DNA of 64,000 nucleotides from Siphonodentalium dalli (GCA_032622095.1 CP136062.1:130281282-130345281); one strand, 5' to 3'; counted from the stretch's first letter, positions 1 through 11,562 are shown. Numbers and translations: made by a program. Notes: generated from the letters alone by a model not told the origin.

Positions 1-244
1 TCCTTATTTCGGTCCTTGTGGGTAGATATCTTAACCACCTTTTATCGGACCTCAATGAAATTTGGTATTGATATTCACTATATGAAGACATTCAATCGAA
101 TGTTCATTGTTTTGTTGGGTTTTCCGTTGTAGAATTATTCATTATTGTTTATCTGGAAATGTTGTTTTTTTCTGACAGTCTGAGCAGATATCCACCATAG
201 TAGTGAGCATATATCAAAGATCATAATATTGCCTCTATTCCTAC

Positions 245-394
245 CTTCGAAGTGGAATTGTGCTGCGAGAATCTCCTTCAGTTGTTTGATACCATATCGT
301 GCAGGGTTCCTTAAATCGATAGGTAATCCAACTACCTTTATTGAACCCATCTTTTTGTACGGGAATTTCCTCCCTGGTACTCCTGTTGCTTCAG
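245..394 (-). CDS. Internal exon, uncharacterised conserved-looking protein
   Basis: Minus-strand exon of 150 bases. The acceptor tttgacag lies just above 394 and the donor GAAG|gtagga just below 245. It enters in phase 1 and leaves in phase 1 (2+147+1 bases). The 49 complete codons are open and include GSIKVVGLPIDLRNPARYG followed by IKQLKEILAAQFHFE, a basic then amphipathic stretch that looks like a small folded domain. I do not recognise the family. The phase accepts the 740-789 exon upstream, and the gene continues past the left edge of the window. The frame and both splice sites are seen directly; membership in a longer gene is inferred. Confidence 0.6.
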
Positions 395-739
395 CTGTCA
401 AAGATGAATCAAATTTGTGTCATATATTTCAATCAGCTGTTCTAAGATTGTTTCATATACCTTTTAATTTTAATTGGTTTTTCAACTGAGAATGTTATGA
501 TTGTCCAATATGCAGTTAACAGCATGTTTGAGATTTAAGACATGTACTCCTATAGGAATGGGCAGCTACACATATACATGTGCGGATCGCAAGCTGTTTT
601 ATGGGTAGAATTCTACGCATCGGTTGGTGATTTAAGCGAGCCAACTGGAAAAAACTTTGGAGAAATTGTAATTTTCATTCCCTTTATATTGGCCGACGTT
701 TTAGAGATAATGGGCCTCTTGATAACCAGTTACATTCAC

Positions 740-789
740 CGGGGACGAGGTGACAGCAAGAATGTTTTCGACGTCTTTCTTCCACCAAA
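740..789 (-). CDS. Small internal exon, same minus-strand gene
   Basis: Minus-strand exon of 50 bases (1+48+1), with donor CCCCG|gtgaat and acceptor attacaaag. In the frame that joins its neighbours it reads LVEERRRKHSCCHLVP. The incoming phase matches the 1895-1970 exon and the outgoing phase matches the 245-394 exon. The acceptor lacks a good pyrimidine tract, so this is the weakest exon of the left-hand group. Without it the two neighbouring exons would be out of phase, which supports it indirectly. Confidence 0.35.
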
Positions 790-1176
790 CTTTGTAATAT
801 TTTCAACAATTGAATTTCACGACTGATTTCATAAACCATTTGATTGATGACAAAAAACAACAGTTATAATTTTCAGACAGTCAGACTGAGTAAATACGTT
901 ATGATAGCTCTGATATACACTACCAAATCTGTTATACATCATTATTATGTAGTAGTACCACGTGATTCAGAGTGAAGACAACACTAGTGTTTAATTCTTC
1001 CCATGGTCTACCATATTGCAAATTGTATGCAACCGCTGATTAAAAAGTTTGAATTTGTTTGGACATCTTCCGTGTAGGTATGATTTACCTATAATGGGAT
1101 ATTTTCGTCAGCCCCAGTTGGTTAAAATTAGGCCTTGGTAAATTTTACTATGAAAATGGTGAAGCTTGGGTAATTG

Positions 1177-1848
1177 GCAGGTACCAGCCTAGAGTGTGAC
1201 TTGGGAGACATCTCCCTAAAATATGCCGCTTCTCCCTATTTTTGTTCAAGGCGAAATGACTTCTCACATATATACCAGTATGCATATTTCAAAACAGCAT
1301 CATAAACTTGATTTACTGATTATAATGGTGTATCTGTATCTAGATATTTCAGTGCAGGAACCTTCTGGTTATAGACGCATTGGTCCAGATGCTACGATGG
1401 TCGAGTAACTTAATAACCATGTGGGGACTCTAGTATCATTGTTTAACGTGCACTCACCAAGGCATACATATGGGTCAACCATTGATGTCCGCTCCTGATC
1501 GGACAGCACCCATGACAGCATACCTCGGCAAATGTTGTAATGTGTACTTACTAATTATAATGGTTTTATAAATGGGCTCTTGTATTGCATAATACTTATT
1601 GGAACACATAAAGGTGATGATATAGAGCGCAAATTGAACTTCAGCCTTTATGACTTCTCCCTGATAACAGCCAATTTCTCCCTACATGACTTCTCCCTGA
1701 TAACAGCCAATTTCTCCCTACATGACTTCTCCCTGATAACAGTCAATTTCTCCCTACATGACTTCTCCCTGATAAGTCAATTTCCCCCTAATAATATAAT
1801 AGGGAGAAGTGACTTCCCCCAATTTGAATTCTCCAGGCTGGTACCTGC
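1177..1848. mobile_element. TIR element carrying a 36-bp minisatellite
   Basis: The left end starts GCAGGTACCAGCCTAGAG at 1177. The right end is its inverted partner: read on the minus strand from 1848 it begins GCAGGTACCAGCCTGGAG. Beyond these 18 bases the inverted match continues loosely, with 'gactt..ctccct' on both sides. No target-site duplication is obvious. The 672-bp body has no transposase and its right half is the minisatellite at 1653-1796, so it is best read as a non-autonomous element. It lies in an intron of the minus-strand gene. Confidence 0.5.
1653..1796 (+). repeat. 36-bp tandem repeat, about 4 units
   Basis: Units begin acttctccctgataac at 1653, 1689, 1725 and 1761, exactly 36 bases apart. 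The first two are nearly identical and the last is shortened to 'gataagtcaatttcccccta'. Because 36 is a multiple of three, the plus-strand frame repeats every 12 residues (FSLITANFSLHD). I read this open frame as a by-product of the repeat rather than a gene. Confidence 0.85.
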
Positions 1849-1894
1849 ATAGTGACATGAAATTGGCTTAACCGGAATATATGTAGGCACTTAC

Positions 1895-1970
1895 AATATT
1901 TTTTTATTAAAGAGATCCTGTACTTCTTTCTGAAGTCTTGATGAACTTATCTCTTCAGTTGTAGTTTCCC
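1895..1970 (-). CDS. Internal exon, same minus-strand gene
   Basis: Minus-strand exon of 76 bases (2+72+2) with strong sites: acceptor ttattctttcag above 1970 and donor ATATT|gtaagtg below 1895. It encodes ETTTEEISSSRLQKEVQD then LFNKKI, a polar and probably helical stretch. Its incoming phase 1 fits the outgoing phase of the 3129-3282 exon and its outgoing phase 2 fits the 740-789 exon. Function is unknown. Confidence 0.6.
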
Positions 1971-2350
1971 CTGAAAGAATAATCGGAATAACAAGTGGAA
2001 ATGAGCTATTGGGTCACTAAAATAAAAGATGACTGAATTTATTTAATTTTAGAAACTTTTAAAACTATTTAACTATTTTAATTCACAGTGTGATTTATTT
2101 CTTCATATATGTTTTCACACTTTGAATTCACACTGAAATTGGTTTTAACCAATTGAAAAACTATATTAAACAAATATTCAATAAATCACAAATAGGTGGA
2201 CCACTTTCAACTCTAGACTTTCAAACTTATACTTTTAGTTTGGTTCACCCCTACAGTAGAATCCAACCAACCATTTTGGCGGCCAATAGGGACATTAAAA
2301 ATTAAAGAACAACATTTAAAAATGACAAAGATGGCCGCTTTTGATTACTA

Positions 2351-2827
2351 TTAAAGGCACGTGCGGCCTTAATTGTCGAAAATATTCATATTTGTTCCAA
2401 ACACCGTAAACAGAAAAACATTAAAACGCATTCCGGTTCCGTTCAAATATACCATGACCATCGCGTAAACAGCATGTTATCATAAAGACCTACGTTTTTC
2501 CTAAGCAAGAGCCAGCACAATGCTACTGGCACAATGCATATGGCATAAACGCTCTTTATTAGTTCCATATCAGGTATTCACCAACAAAGAACGCTCTTTA
2601 TGTTTACCATCATAATATAAACAAACACCAGAAAAGTAACTTTTTATGCTGTTGTTTACTTAACAATGGTCAAACATATGACCATAACATACTGTTTATG
2701 CGATATTTCTTATTTGTATACGGACAAAGTATATCTACATTTTGATGTTCTTTCTGTTTGTGGCGGTTTTTGACGGGTGGATATATTTTTACAGGATACC
2801 CACCGCCAAGGCCGCACGTGCCTTTAA
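2351..2827 (-). mobile_element. TTAA-flanked MITE, copy A (T2/Kolobok-like)
   Basis: Bounded on both sides by TTAA (2351-2354 and 2824-2827). The left end reads TTAAAGGCACGTGCGGCCTT and the right end is its near-perfect inverse, ...AAGGCCGCACGTGCCTTTAA. It is about 475 bp with no transposase. It carries the same body as the copies at 27.3, 41.3, 50.7 and 52.2 kb but in the opposite orientation. TTAA targets occur in piggyBac and Kolobok; the AGG start resembles Xenopus T2 MITEs (TTAAAGG), which belong with Kolobok. The superfamily is inferred from this alone. Confidence 0.8.
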
Positions 2828-3128
2828 TGGCAATTTTATTAGAGTTTGTGATGATTACATGAGGAAATATCATCTCTCTCAGTTACAAATGGACTTTGGA
2901 TTTCAAAAAAATCCATTACACATTGACTGCCTATACGAGTCATCTCATACTGTTTGCATGGGAGTCGACAGTTAACATGTTAAAACATCATAGCATGAAT
3001 AATGCTAATGTGCTAATCTGAAAAAATGCTTTCGTCACAATTTTGTGGTACAAATTAGGGTGTATGATGTACATATAACTTAATCTTAAAATTAATCATT
3101 TTAGTGAACCATTGTTACATATGCATAC

Positions 3129-3282
3129 CAAAAACGTGCTGGATCAGCCCCATTTGAATGTCGTGTCGACCTTGAAAATATTGGTTTATGTTGGGACTTC
3201 CATACATGTTCATGACGGTTGATGTATCTCTGTTCATTATTAGTACAATGGCATCGAGCCCAGCATCGTTCAAATCATCACA
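3129..3282 (-). CDS. Internal exon, uncharacterised protein
   Basis: Minus-strand exon of 154 bases (51 codons + 1) with excellent sites: acceptor tatcttattcttgcag above 3282 and donor TTTTTG|gtatgc below 3129. It encodes CDDLNDAGLDAIVLIMNRD, then TSTVMNMYGSPNINQYFQ, then GRHDIQMGLIQHVF. It looks like a globular domain with a hydrophobic strand (AIVLIM), and the codon use and open frame argue it is real. I do not recognise the family. It enters in phase 0, compatible with the 11410-11562 exon, and leaves in phase 1, compatible with 1895-1970. Confidence 0.65.
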
Positions 3283-3730
3283 CTGCAAGAATAAGATAAA
3301 TATTTATTACAAATTGTTTTTAGTTTGACAATTTGAAGGCCATACAGCAACTTATTAAAATTTGATACACATTCATGCAGATATAGATATTGTCCACATT
3401 TATATTATTTACCCCAATTCATGAACTAAATTGTAGGTATGCTGCATTATTATGCTCCCGAGTCCCAGAAGAAGTTCGGGACATATAACTGAGGCCCCTA
3501 TCCATCTATTCATAGGAAGATATGGCATTGTAGGCATACTGCATGTAGTGACTTGGACGTGAATTATCTGATATTTTTTACTGCATGTGAGAGCCCAGTT
3601 TTGGGGAAAGGATACCCACATACTACAGGGTTTGTTCATTTATTCTCACAGAATTATGCCATTGTTATACCCCTCCAGCCAAAAATTCAAAAGAGGATTC
3701 CATTTTTTTTCCGCTTTTCCATTCTAGATT

Positions 3731-4099
3731 TATTCTTCTTTGTTTATCTGAAAATGTTGGCTGTTTGGTCCATCCGATGTCTATTCAGCTCATAACTTGA
3801 ACAATAATGCTCGGATCTCAATGGAATTTTGTACGGATGGTCACCACTATGAGGACATTTAATGGCACATTCAAATGTTTGTTTTGGTTTTTTGTTCCAT
3901 AGTTATTCATCTTTGTTTTATTCTTCTTTGTTTATCTGAAAATGTTGGCTGTTTGGTCCATCCGATGTCTATTCAGCTCATAACTTGAACAATAATGCTC
4001 GGATCTCAATGGAATTTTGTACGGATGGTCACCACTATGAGGACATTTAATGGCACATTTTGGTTTTTTGTTCCATAGTTATTCATCTTTGTTTATATG
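3731..4099. repeat. Two-copy tandem duplication, 188-bp period
   Basis: The segment starting tattcttctttgtttatctg at 3731 recurs almost base for base at 3919. Both copies run through 'gctgtttggtccatccgatg' and 'ggatctcaatggaattttgt'. The second copy lacks about 10 bases near its end. A diverged relative lies at 1-170. The body is part of the dispersed 'gagttatgg' module family. The near identity suggests a recent duplication. Confidence 0.85.
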
Positions 4100-5149
4100 A
4101 AAATGCTAATTTCCGGGTCCATCTGTCTAAGTATAGCCGTCAAAAGTTATAGATGTGGCCACGAGGGGTATGCCACGAGGGGGTATCTGTATCTATAGTT
4201 TATGCGGCACAGTATCCTTTCAGACGTATAAGTGCCGGGGGGCGTATAAGTACCGAGAGACGTCAAAGTGCCGGGGTATGCACCGGATGACTGTCCATCT
4301 CTTGTTGTACAAGCTCCTTCTTCAGCTTTGATTGCAGCTGCCTCCTGGTATTCGGGTCAGTCATATTATGACTCCGTACATCTTCTGTTTTTCTGTCTTA
4401 CCACCTTATCTAATTCGCTTCTTCCATCACTACTTAGTTTTCCATACATTGTACTGGCCTTTTTCATCTTCTCTTTAGATGATAGAGCTGCACTTTCTGG
4501 CATATCAAACAAAGTATATTACAACCAAGCAAATATATAGCATCCAAAAATCAAAAACAATTATGAGGTCTATTTTTGTCAGATGTAAATTAGGAAAACT
4601 TAAATATTTATGAAATAAGTGCCATTAAGTGGTCAGTTATGCTGAATGTATTTCAAAACTTTATAATGGCAAACATTTTCAATTGATCATTACTTGTAAA
4701 ACCTGAACAAAACATATCTTTTTGGCCTCATGTTAAACACACTTGGTTAATCAACACCTTTGGGTTTTTCATTATGAGTGTGTTAATTGTTCATATATAG
4801 ACTGTGATTGAAATCCAATTTGATAGCAATTAGAGAGGAGTTTCTCATTTTTAGCTCAACTTTACTTTGTAAAGTTCGAGTTAAATATTGCCATGTATTG
4901 ATATCCGTCATCCATGTGGGTATGGGCTACAGACCAGAGTGTTGATCTGATCCTTTTTGTAGTGGATGTTAGTATTGACATGTGTCATTTTGTGGTCATT
5001 CAGGCTGATTTCAGCAATAAAACAAGGTCCCTGGTAGCCATCTTGGATTTTACAGGTTGGTGTAAACATTTTTTATTTACTATCCCAGATTTATACAACA
5101 ATTTACAAAATGATATATAAGTATGATAAGTCTGAGAGAGAAGAGGATT

Positions 5150-5460
5150 TGACATCAAGCTCCAGGCGCTTATATGGAGCCATCTCAGGCTGTACCTTTG
5201 GTCGGATCATTATGAAACTTGTCATGGCTGTTGACATTGACTTGTAGATGGCATGGAGTCAGTTTGGCATCATTCAGTCATACAACACATCTTGGAATTT
5301 ACTCTTTGCATGACTAAATCCTTTGACACACGCTCCCTCATCCATATCATCACCAAACCTCATATGGAACTTCGGGATGACCTCTAGATGGAAGCCAATA
5401 ATGTTTTCCAAATTTTTGTAAAAAAAAACATGGCTGCTAGCATCCATCTTGGACTTCAAA
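5150..5460 (-). repeat. Dispersed repeat ('tttggtgatga' family)
   Basis: Read on the minus strand, this contains 'catggctgc', 'gaaaacat', 'cttccatctagaggtcatcc', 'aggtttggtgatgatatgg' and 'gtttagtcatgcaaag' in the same order as the copies at 59.2-60.5 kb. The short open frame on the minus strand is part of the repeat and not a gene. Confidence 0.55.
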
Positions 5461-5839
5461 TTTGAATCTATGGGCAGCCTGCATTGGAGATTTTTCTCAA
5501 TTTTACAGGCATGTTCAGGGTGACCTATAAATGTAAGCTATCAAAATTTAAATATTTTTAGCTCACCTTGAGACAATACCTTGAGACTATAGTCATCACT
5601 ACTCATATGTCTGTCCATCTGTCCATATGTCTGCCTAGCCTCCATCCATCTATCAAGAATGGTCTTCTCTGATCCATATGACAGAATAGGTTCGTATTTA
5701 GTATGGATGTTCCCTATGTGACTCATATTCAGATTTGTTAAAATGAGGTCACTAAGTCAAATAGTTGCGAATCCAGGGCCATAACTCTTACCACACACAG
5801 TAAATCTAAAAACAACTTTTTCACAAAAAACCATCAGGC

Positions 5840-7470
5840 CCATTTAATTGTCCCCCGAAACATTTATTCTCGGGGGACTACTGTATACACCCGTCCGTAA
5901 ACCTGGGGTCTTCGAGGAGCTCCCCGTGCAAAAATCAAGTTAACCTTCAGCTTCCAACCTACCATCATGTTTTGTGCCAACACCATACTAAACACAATAG
6001 GGTTGTATGATGAGTTCACAAGTTAATTTAGTTACACTAATGCTTATTAATCAAGCTAATTCTTATAAAAAACACAACAGTGAGATGCAGTAACCTACAT
6101 CACACTTCTGCATTATCAAAGGATCCTACAAAAACACCATGTCATTACTCCACATCCCATTGGAATTAATCTGATAGGTGTGAAAAATATGTGACACATC
6201 CTTTGATTTTATTGATTTGATACCTTTTTGACTGACCAAACAACTAAGAATAGAATAGGATAAGATGTGTATAATTCACAACAATGTTAAGTGTATACTA
6301 ATATACATCTTTTTTATTTAAGAAACTGGACAAAATAATAAAAGCACAGATATGCTTGAGTATATTCTCCTATTATACATTATAAAAAAAGACATTATTG
6401 TATTCACCTTCCAAATGCTCAAAAATGGGGGTGGGCTTATCTACGAGGACCACCCCATGTTTTGTTTAGGGTAAAAAACCCAGAATGGGCTTATCTTCGA
6501 GGATGGGCTTACTGACAGGTGTATACAGTATTGTAATCAGCCATGTCCGTCCATACATCCTGTCTGTCCGTCCGTCCATCCGGAGTTAATACCCAGTAAT
6601 GATCATCCGATTTGATTGAAACTTGATATGTAGGTGTCTCAACCAAGAGAATAGGTGCTCTACCATTCTCAGTTTGATCCGATGTTCTTTTATGGAGTTA
6701 TTTCCCTTTTTCAACTTTTTTTTTCACTTAGAAAGTTTCTTACTTTTTGGTTTCCGAATGATATCTCAAGTTCGAATCCTTTAATTGCAAATACTATTTG
6801 TATGTGGATCATTCATATCAAGATACAGGTTGAGTTCTAATTTGAGTTTGATCCGAAGATTTTTTCTAGAGTTATGGACTCTTTTCGACTTAGAAAATTC
6901 ATTTTTACTTCTTTTTTCTTTGGTTTCCAGATGATAACTCAAGTTTGGATTATTTCATTGGAAATTCTGATCCGATGATTTTTCTTAGAGTTATGGGCTT
7001 TTCGACTTAGAAAATTAAAATAAATTGTTTTATCTTTGTTTCCGGATGATAACTCTAGTTTGGAGTGTTTAATTGGAAATTCTATTTTTTTGTGGGTCGT
7101 TCATATCACAATACAGGTCAAGATCGAATTTGAGTTTGATCCAATGATTTTTCCAAGAGTTATGGGCCTTTCGAATTTGAAATTTTGTTTTTTATAATTT
7201 TCTTTATGATGGTACCTTCAGGGTGTAATCAACTCCTCCTACAGTTTTGATCGTAGATATTTAAAACTTCACAGTATTGTCACCCACATATTGGAGATGT
7301 GCAACATGTATATAGATGACTTTTTTTTCTTTTTTTTACGGAATTATTAGCCCTTCCGTCTTACACAGAACATTTTCTTTAACAAAGCGGCATCGACTTG
7401 TCACGTTTCCGGGGGCCACTGATTGCAGGGACATGGCTAGAGCGTTTTCGTTTGGGGTGTCCACCTTGGG
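5840..7470 (+). repeat. Cluster of TCCGTCCG / 'gagttatgg' repeat modules
   Basis: Starts near a GTCCCCCGA...TCGGGGGAC hairpin (about 5850-5880). It then holds tgtccgtccgtccatcc near 6570 and several degenerate copies of the body 'gtttgatccga ... agagttatgggc ... ttcgacttagaaaa' at about 6640, 6850, 6970 and 7130. A further module with 'tgtaatcaactcctcctaca' and 'cccacatattggagatgtgc' lies at 7200-7400. No coding sequence is visible. Confidence 0.65.
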
Positions 7471-7530
7471 AAACTGCACCCCACCCCTCTTGAATCAGAA
7501 TTACTTTTTTGCATAATTTCATTAGCACCA

Positions 7531-7543
7531 CCCCCCCCCCCCC
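7531..7543. repeat. C13 homopolymer
   Basis: Run of 13 C residues; its length is likely to vary between alleles. Confidence 0.9.
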
Positions 7544-7736
7544 TCCTTGCACCTCAGTGCTCAGGCCTAATATTCTATATCTTCATAAAACATGGTTCTA
7601 TATTCCCGGTATAAGAACATGCAGATATTTTAACCTGACTTCTGCATAAATCCTAACATCTAGTGGTCTAACTCCATACAAATGCACACGGCTACGGGCA
7701 AGAGACCACGACACACCGGGTTGACCATGGTTGTTC

Positions 7737-8460
7737 GGCCCAGTGTGAGAAAATTTAGAAATTTGAACAAGAAAATCGCAAATCCTAGCATCTAGACTGG
7801 CTTCACCTGAAGCTTTCCTATAGTGTTGGAAATTTCAAACCCCATACTCCCCCTCAGGTTGGAAAATTTCAGTCCATAAGTTTGACCAAATGTAGTAAAA
7901 TATTGTTAATCTTACTACTATTTTTGTATTGTCCACTGGGAGAGACAATAACACAATGGCCCGGTGTGCGAAAATTTTGTAAACTGAACAAGAAAATCGC
8001 AAAATCGTAGCATCTAGACTAGCCTCATTAAGCATTCCTAGAGTTGGAAATTTCAAACCTGACACCCCACTTAGGTTGGAAAATTTACAACTGATGACAA
8101 TTCCAATGTTGACCAAATGTATGACAATATTGTTCTCTTAAATTAACTAGCAGTTTTTGACTGGCATTGGGGGAGGGATCAGGACACAAGCTATCCAGGT
8201 GTTTCCAACCTGTCACCCCCACCCCTCCGAGGTTGGATAATTTCCAACAGATGACCATTTCAGTCCAAAATTTTGACATCAAATAGGAAAATATGCAAAT
8301 ATTGGTCCAAAAACAATTAATCCCCCCAATACATCGTTTGAAAATCAAAATCAAACTACAAGAACATTTTCAACATATTGTTGGTGTGAAATTTACAACT
8401 AATGTTTGGCAAGTATGAAATTTCCAACTGTTGAACATTTTGAACAAAGTTGGGACACCC
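7737..8460. repeat. 221-bp tandem repeat, about 3 diverged copies
   Basis: Copy starts at 7737 (ggcccagtgtgagaaaattt) and 7958 (ggcccggtgtgcgaaaattt). Both copies share 'gaacaagaaaatcgcaaa', 'tagcatctagact', 'ttggaaatttcaaac' and 'ttgaccaaatgta'. A third, truncated and more diverged copy starts near 8180 and still has the ggttggataatttccaac block. The open frames at 7835-8354 follow the repeat and are not considered genes. Confidence 0.7.
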
Positions 8461-9471
8461 CATTACCCCAACTCCCCCACACCCCATCCCCCACGTGTGG
8501 TCGGCCGACTTTTTATTCAAATTTATATACCACTAACCATATTAAAGCCTAACTGGTTAAACGGTACCCAAGATATCAGTTACACTTGATACATTTTTAG
8601 ATAAAATTTATCTAAATCAAGCGTTTTTGATAAAAGCTAAATTTTGTCTCCAAAAAAGGTATCAAATGAATCCGTGCCTGGTACCGATAATATCGCAGGC
8701 CCAACAGATATAGTTCCACAAAACAATTGCATACATAGAGAACAAACTTGATAGAAAGTATCGTCCAAATCAAATATATTCCATTACCGATCATTGAAGA
8801 ATGTAATTATGCTACTGAATGCTACAAATTATGCATGTTAAATACATGTGCATATAATTCATTTCACACGTCTGCGACAAATAATTGCGCCGACACCTGT
8901 GGCGTGCTCTTAAAATGATGCAGGAAAAAAGTTATTTTACCCAATTACTCGAAACTACACAGCTGTCACGAAAGGTGGATATATCGAGTCGATAAAGTGA
9001 ATAATGTTAATTATGGAGAACTAGGGATGAATAGGTGAGGCGAATTGTACAACGAGTAATTTGAATCCCAAGTATGGCTTGACATTTCGGCTGACAGTGA
9101 CAGTTACACTGACAGCTCGCGATTTGTCGAAACTCGGCAACCAATCAATTTTTCAACAACAACTAATCAATTGGATATTTCAATATTATTACAGACGGTT
9201 ATGAAATAACACTTATAGACGCTGAATTTAATTATGTCAAATATTTGAAATTTGAGACACAAATAATTGTTTTAGGCGATCAAACTGTTATCTATCCTAA
9301 TTTCGTGATATGAAATAGAACACAAAAGCAACAAGTTGAGTGTAATGGGGTTTAACTTTTATGGTATTGGGTTAGTATGTTAAATCTGTATACTAAATAT
9401 GGCATGCATATTATTAAAGACAGAACCTCTGAAAACATTGTATATACCACGCTATCATACTCCTGGCCTAG
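8461..9471. other. No gene recognised
   Basis: AT-rich intergenic or intronic DNA. I see no splice-bounded frame, TIR or tandem structure here. Confidence 0.5.
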
Positions 9472-9543
9472 TGTAGAAGTGAAGATACAGGAAAGGCTGG
9501 ATGTCATTGAAGATATGCCCAAAGTTATCCAGAAATTAATGAG
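9472..9543 (+). CDS. Candidate plus-strand exon (coiled-coil-like)
   Basis: The sequence atactcctggcctag precedes 9472 and ATGAG|gtgaca follows 9543. The 72 bases between read 1+69+2 and encode VEVKIQERLDVIEDMPKV then IQKLM, an amphipathic helix-like stretch. The frame also stays open upstream through the putative intron, so the exon boundaries are uncertain. No neighbouring plus-strand exon was found, and the region is on the opposite strand to the main gene. Treat as a candidate only. Confidence 0.25.
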
Positions 9544-10818
9544 GTGACAGTGTAAATGAAGATGATCTCTTGTAGATGGATTCATTTTTTTTACATTTTA
9601 CATACCTGGATCGTTGAGCACTTTAGAAGTCATCACCTCCCAGGCACTACATTGCCAGATGTTCTTACTCACTTATACCTTCTTTCTGGGCCGTTTGCCT
9701 TTTCTGTTTCAAGACGATTTTTGTTATGTATCCATCTCTATAATAAAATGCATGTGTGTCAAATAATTCCTAGGATCTTAGAAAGAATGATAAGGGAGTT
9801 AGGCCAAAACAAAAAAGATGCTATGTTTCCGTGCATCGACCGACCCTAAAAATAACCCGCCGACCTGGCCGCCCCTAAGTTTTTTATTGATATTTTGAGA
9901 AAAAGTTAAAAATTTCAAAAAAAATAAAGTTGTCTTAAAAAGCCCCATGTCTGTGATGTGTTGTGGATTGATAGGCATGTATTTAGCAATTTTAATTTCA
10001 TGAGAGTGAATCTCATGCCTGCTTTACCTGTATGTCTTGTTTGGGACTTATGGAACATATTCATGGGTTCCAAATAAACATTCATTATTTTCTTGATAAA
10101 TTCCCCCCACCCCCTTGCACATTTCTTATTTGAGTCTGAATTTTGAGGCTATGAAAATTGAAATCAGCACAAACTCAAGATTTGTATATGATTCTGATAC
10201 CAAATTGATGAGCTTATAATTTTATACATGTACATGTTCAAGTATATGGCATACATGCGAACATTTAAATATTGAATCAAACACTGCATGACACATACCA
10301 TGTTGATTCCTATGCTTGAGCTACATGCACTATAATGTTTTTTAACTATAGTTGATGTTTTGCTCAGAGTTTCTCCTGCGCTATTATTTGGGTCTGCACT
10401 GTTATTAACTTTCAATGGAATTTTTCCCCTGCACTATTATTTGGGCCTGCACTTTTATTTAGAGCCCGGGAATACCGGTAGGAACACTATCAACAGACAT
10501 GGTGTGTGTGTATCTGTATATATACATGTATAGAGGTTATCACCACATATATTAGTGGTACCGCTACTGTTTCCAAAAACCAGACATGCTAGGTGGAGTG
10601 TACTGGCTACCTCCAGACAATGGGATGTAGTTGTCACAATACAAGTACGGTATAATGGCAGTATTATGGGTAAAATCCTTATAAAAGTTAGTGACATTAA
10701 TTTCGTACCAAGTGTATAGCCACATTTATGAAAATGTGGTATGTGAATAATAAATTACATACTTAAGCATGAAGTAAGTTTGATCTTTATGATATTTCTA
10801 TAGGCAATCTTGCCTGAA
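9544..10818. other. No gene recognised; small duplication near 10.4 kb
   Basis: A plus-strand frame (9556-9849) and a minus-strand frame (10164-10415) are open but lack convincing splice context. At 10372-10455 a block containing 'ctgc(g/a)ctattatttggg' is tandemly duplicated at a spacing of about 55 bases. 'cgaccctaaaaataacccgc' at 9841 looks like a dispersed-repeat fragment. Confidence 0.4.
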
Positions 10819-11117
10819 TTAAATAATAACATATATATATATAAAAGAAATTGACCATGTGATACAACTCTATAGAAAACACTGTCTGAACTACGCTCCA
10901 TTTTAAATATTCACATCTCGATTCGGGATGCAACAATTGTCAATAAACTAACACAAATGATTTAGCTATTGATATGTGTTGCATTTAATAAATATTAACT
11001 GACGATATGTGATTTATATTTGAATTAATATTTATAAAAATAACTACTTTGAGCAGCTTTGAGCAAGATTATTCTACATTTGTGTTTGATCTCCCAACCG
11101 GGGTGTTTCACTTTTAA
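10819..11117 (-). mobile_element. TTAA-flanked repeat, family 2, copy 1 (diverged)
   Basis: Read on the minus strand from 11117 it begins TTAAAAGTGAAACACCCCGG and continues through 'tgagcaaagctgctcaaag', the 'gcatcccgaatcgagatgtg' block and 'gcgtagttcagacagtgttt', matching the copies at 21.6 and 29.8 kb. The inner end is degraded; the nearest TTAA is at 10819-10822. Non-coding and non-autonomous. Confidence 0.55.
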
Positions 11118-11409
11118 GTTCTGATTGTTGTGTACCCATACAGGAACAAATCAATAGTGTGTCAACTTCAACATGCTCTGGATTCTGGAGCATTAAAACC
11201 AATATAAGCTGAAATAAACATTTCTAGTCAAGTGTATATATAGATTATTTTCTCAAAACGGATAAGTTGTAAAACTGACCCGACATTGGAGCAAAACTAC
11301 TCATATCTCAATATAGCAATATTGCTGTCTGATTGTAATGATTGACTGAACAGTGTCAACTGCTTTCAAAAGTCACTTACATGTATGTCCGACAAGCATA
11401 ACACTATAC

Positions 11410-11562
11410 CTTGATTTGTATTTCTGTTGTGCCATCCGCAAACTTTGTCATTAGTTCTTTCACTTTAGCTTTATCTATTGGCAATCTACCATTCCTCGTG
11501 CCATCTTCCCATGCTGCCGTTAGTTCCTCCTTATGTTGCAGTAGATTTCCTCTTGGTATTTC
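11410..11562 (-). CDS. Internal exon, uncharacterised protein
   Basis: Minus-strand exon of 153 bases (51 codons, phase 0 in and out), with acceptor attaacttgcag above 11562 and donor ATCAAG|gtatag below 11410. It encodes EIPRGNLLQHKEELTAAWED, then GTRNGRLPIDKAKVKELMTK, then FADGTTEIQIK. It is charged, with two predicted helices, and the frame is fully open. It joins the 12463-12519 exon upstream in phase, and the 3129-3282 exon downstream also accepts phase 0. No family assigned. Confidence 0.7.

Noticed and set aside
6771-6784. tRNA gene (GTTCGAATCC-like T-arm)
   Set aside because: The motif belongs to the dispersed repeat body, and no acceptor stem or anticodon arm can be folded around it.
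9556-9849. 97-codon plus-strand frame, and a minus-strand basic/Cys stretch (GKRPRKKV...KNIWQCSAW) at 9600-9740
   Set aside because: I considered a piggyBac-type Cys-rich tail on the minus strand, but a stop interrupts it and the pattern is too weak.
10164-10415. Minus-strand frame with NNSADPNNSAGETLSKTST
   Set aside because: Protein-like, but it overlaps a local duplication and has no matching acceptor and donor.
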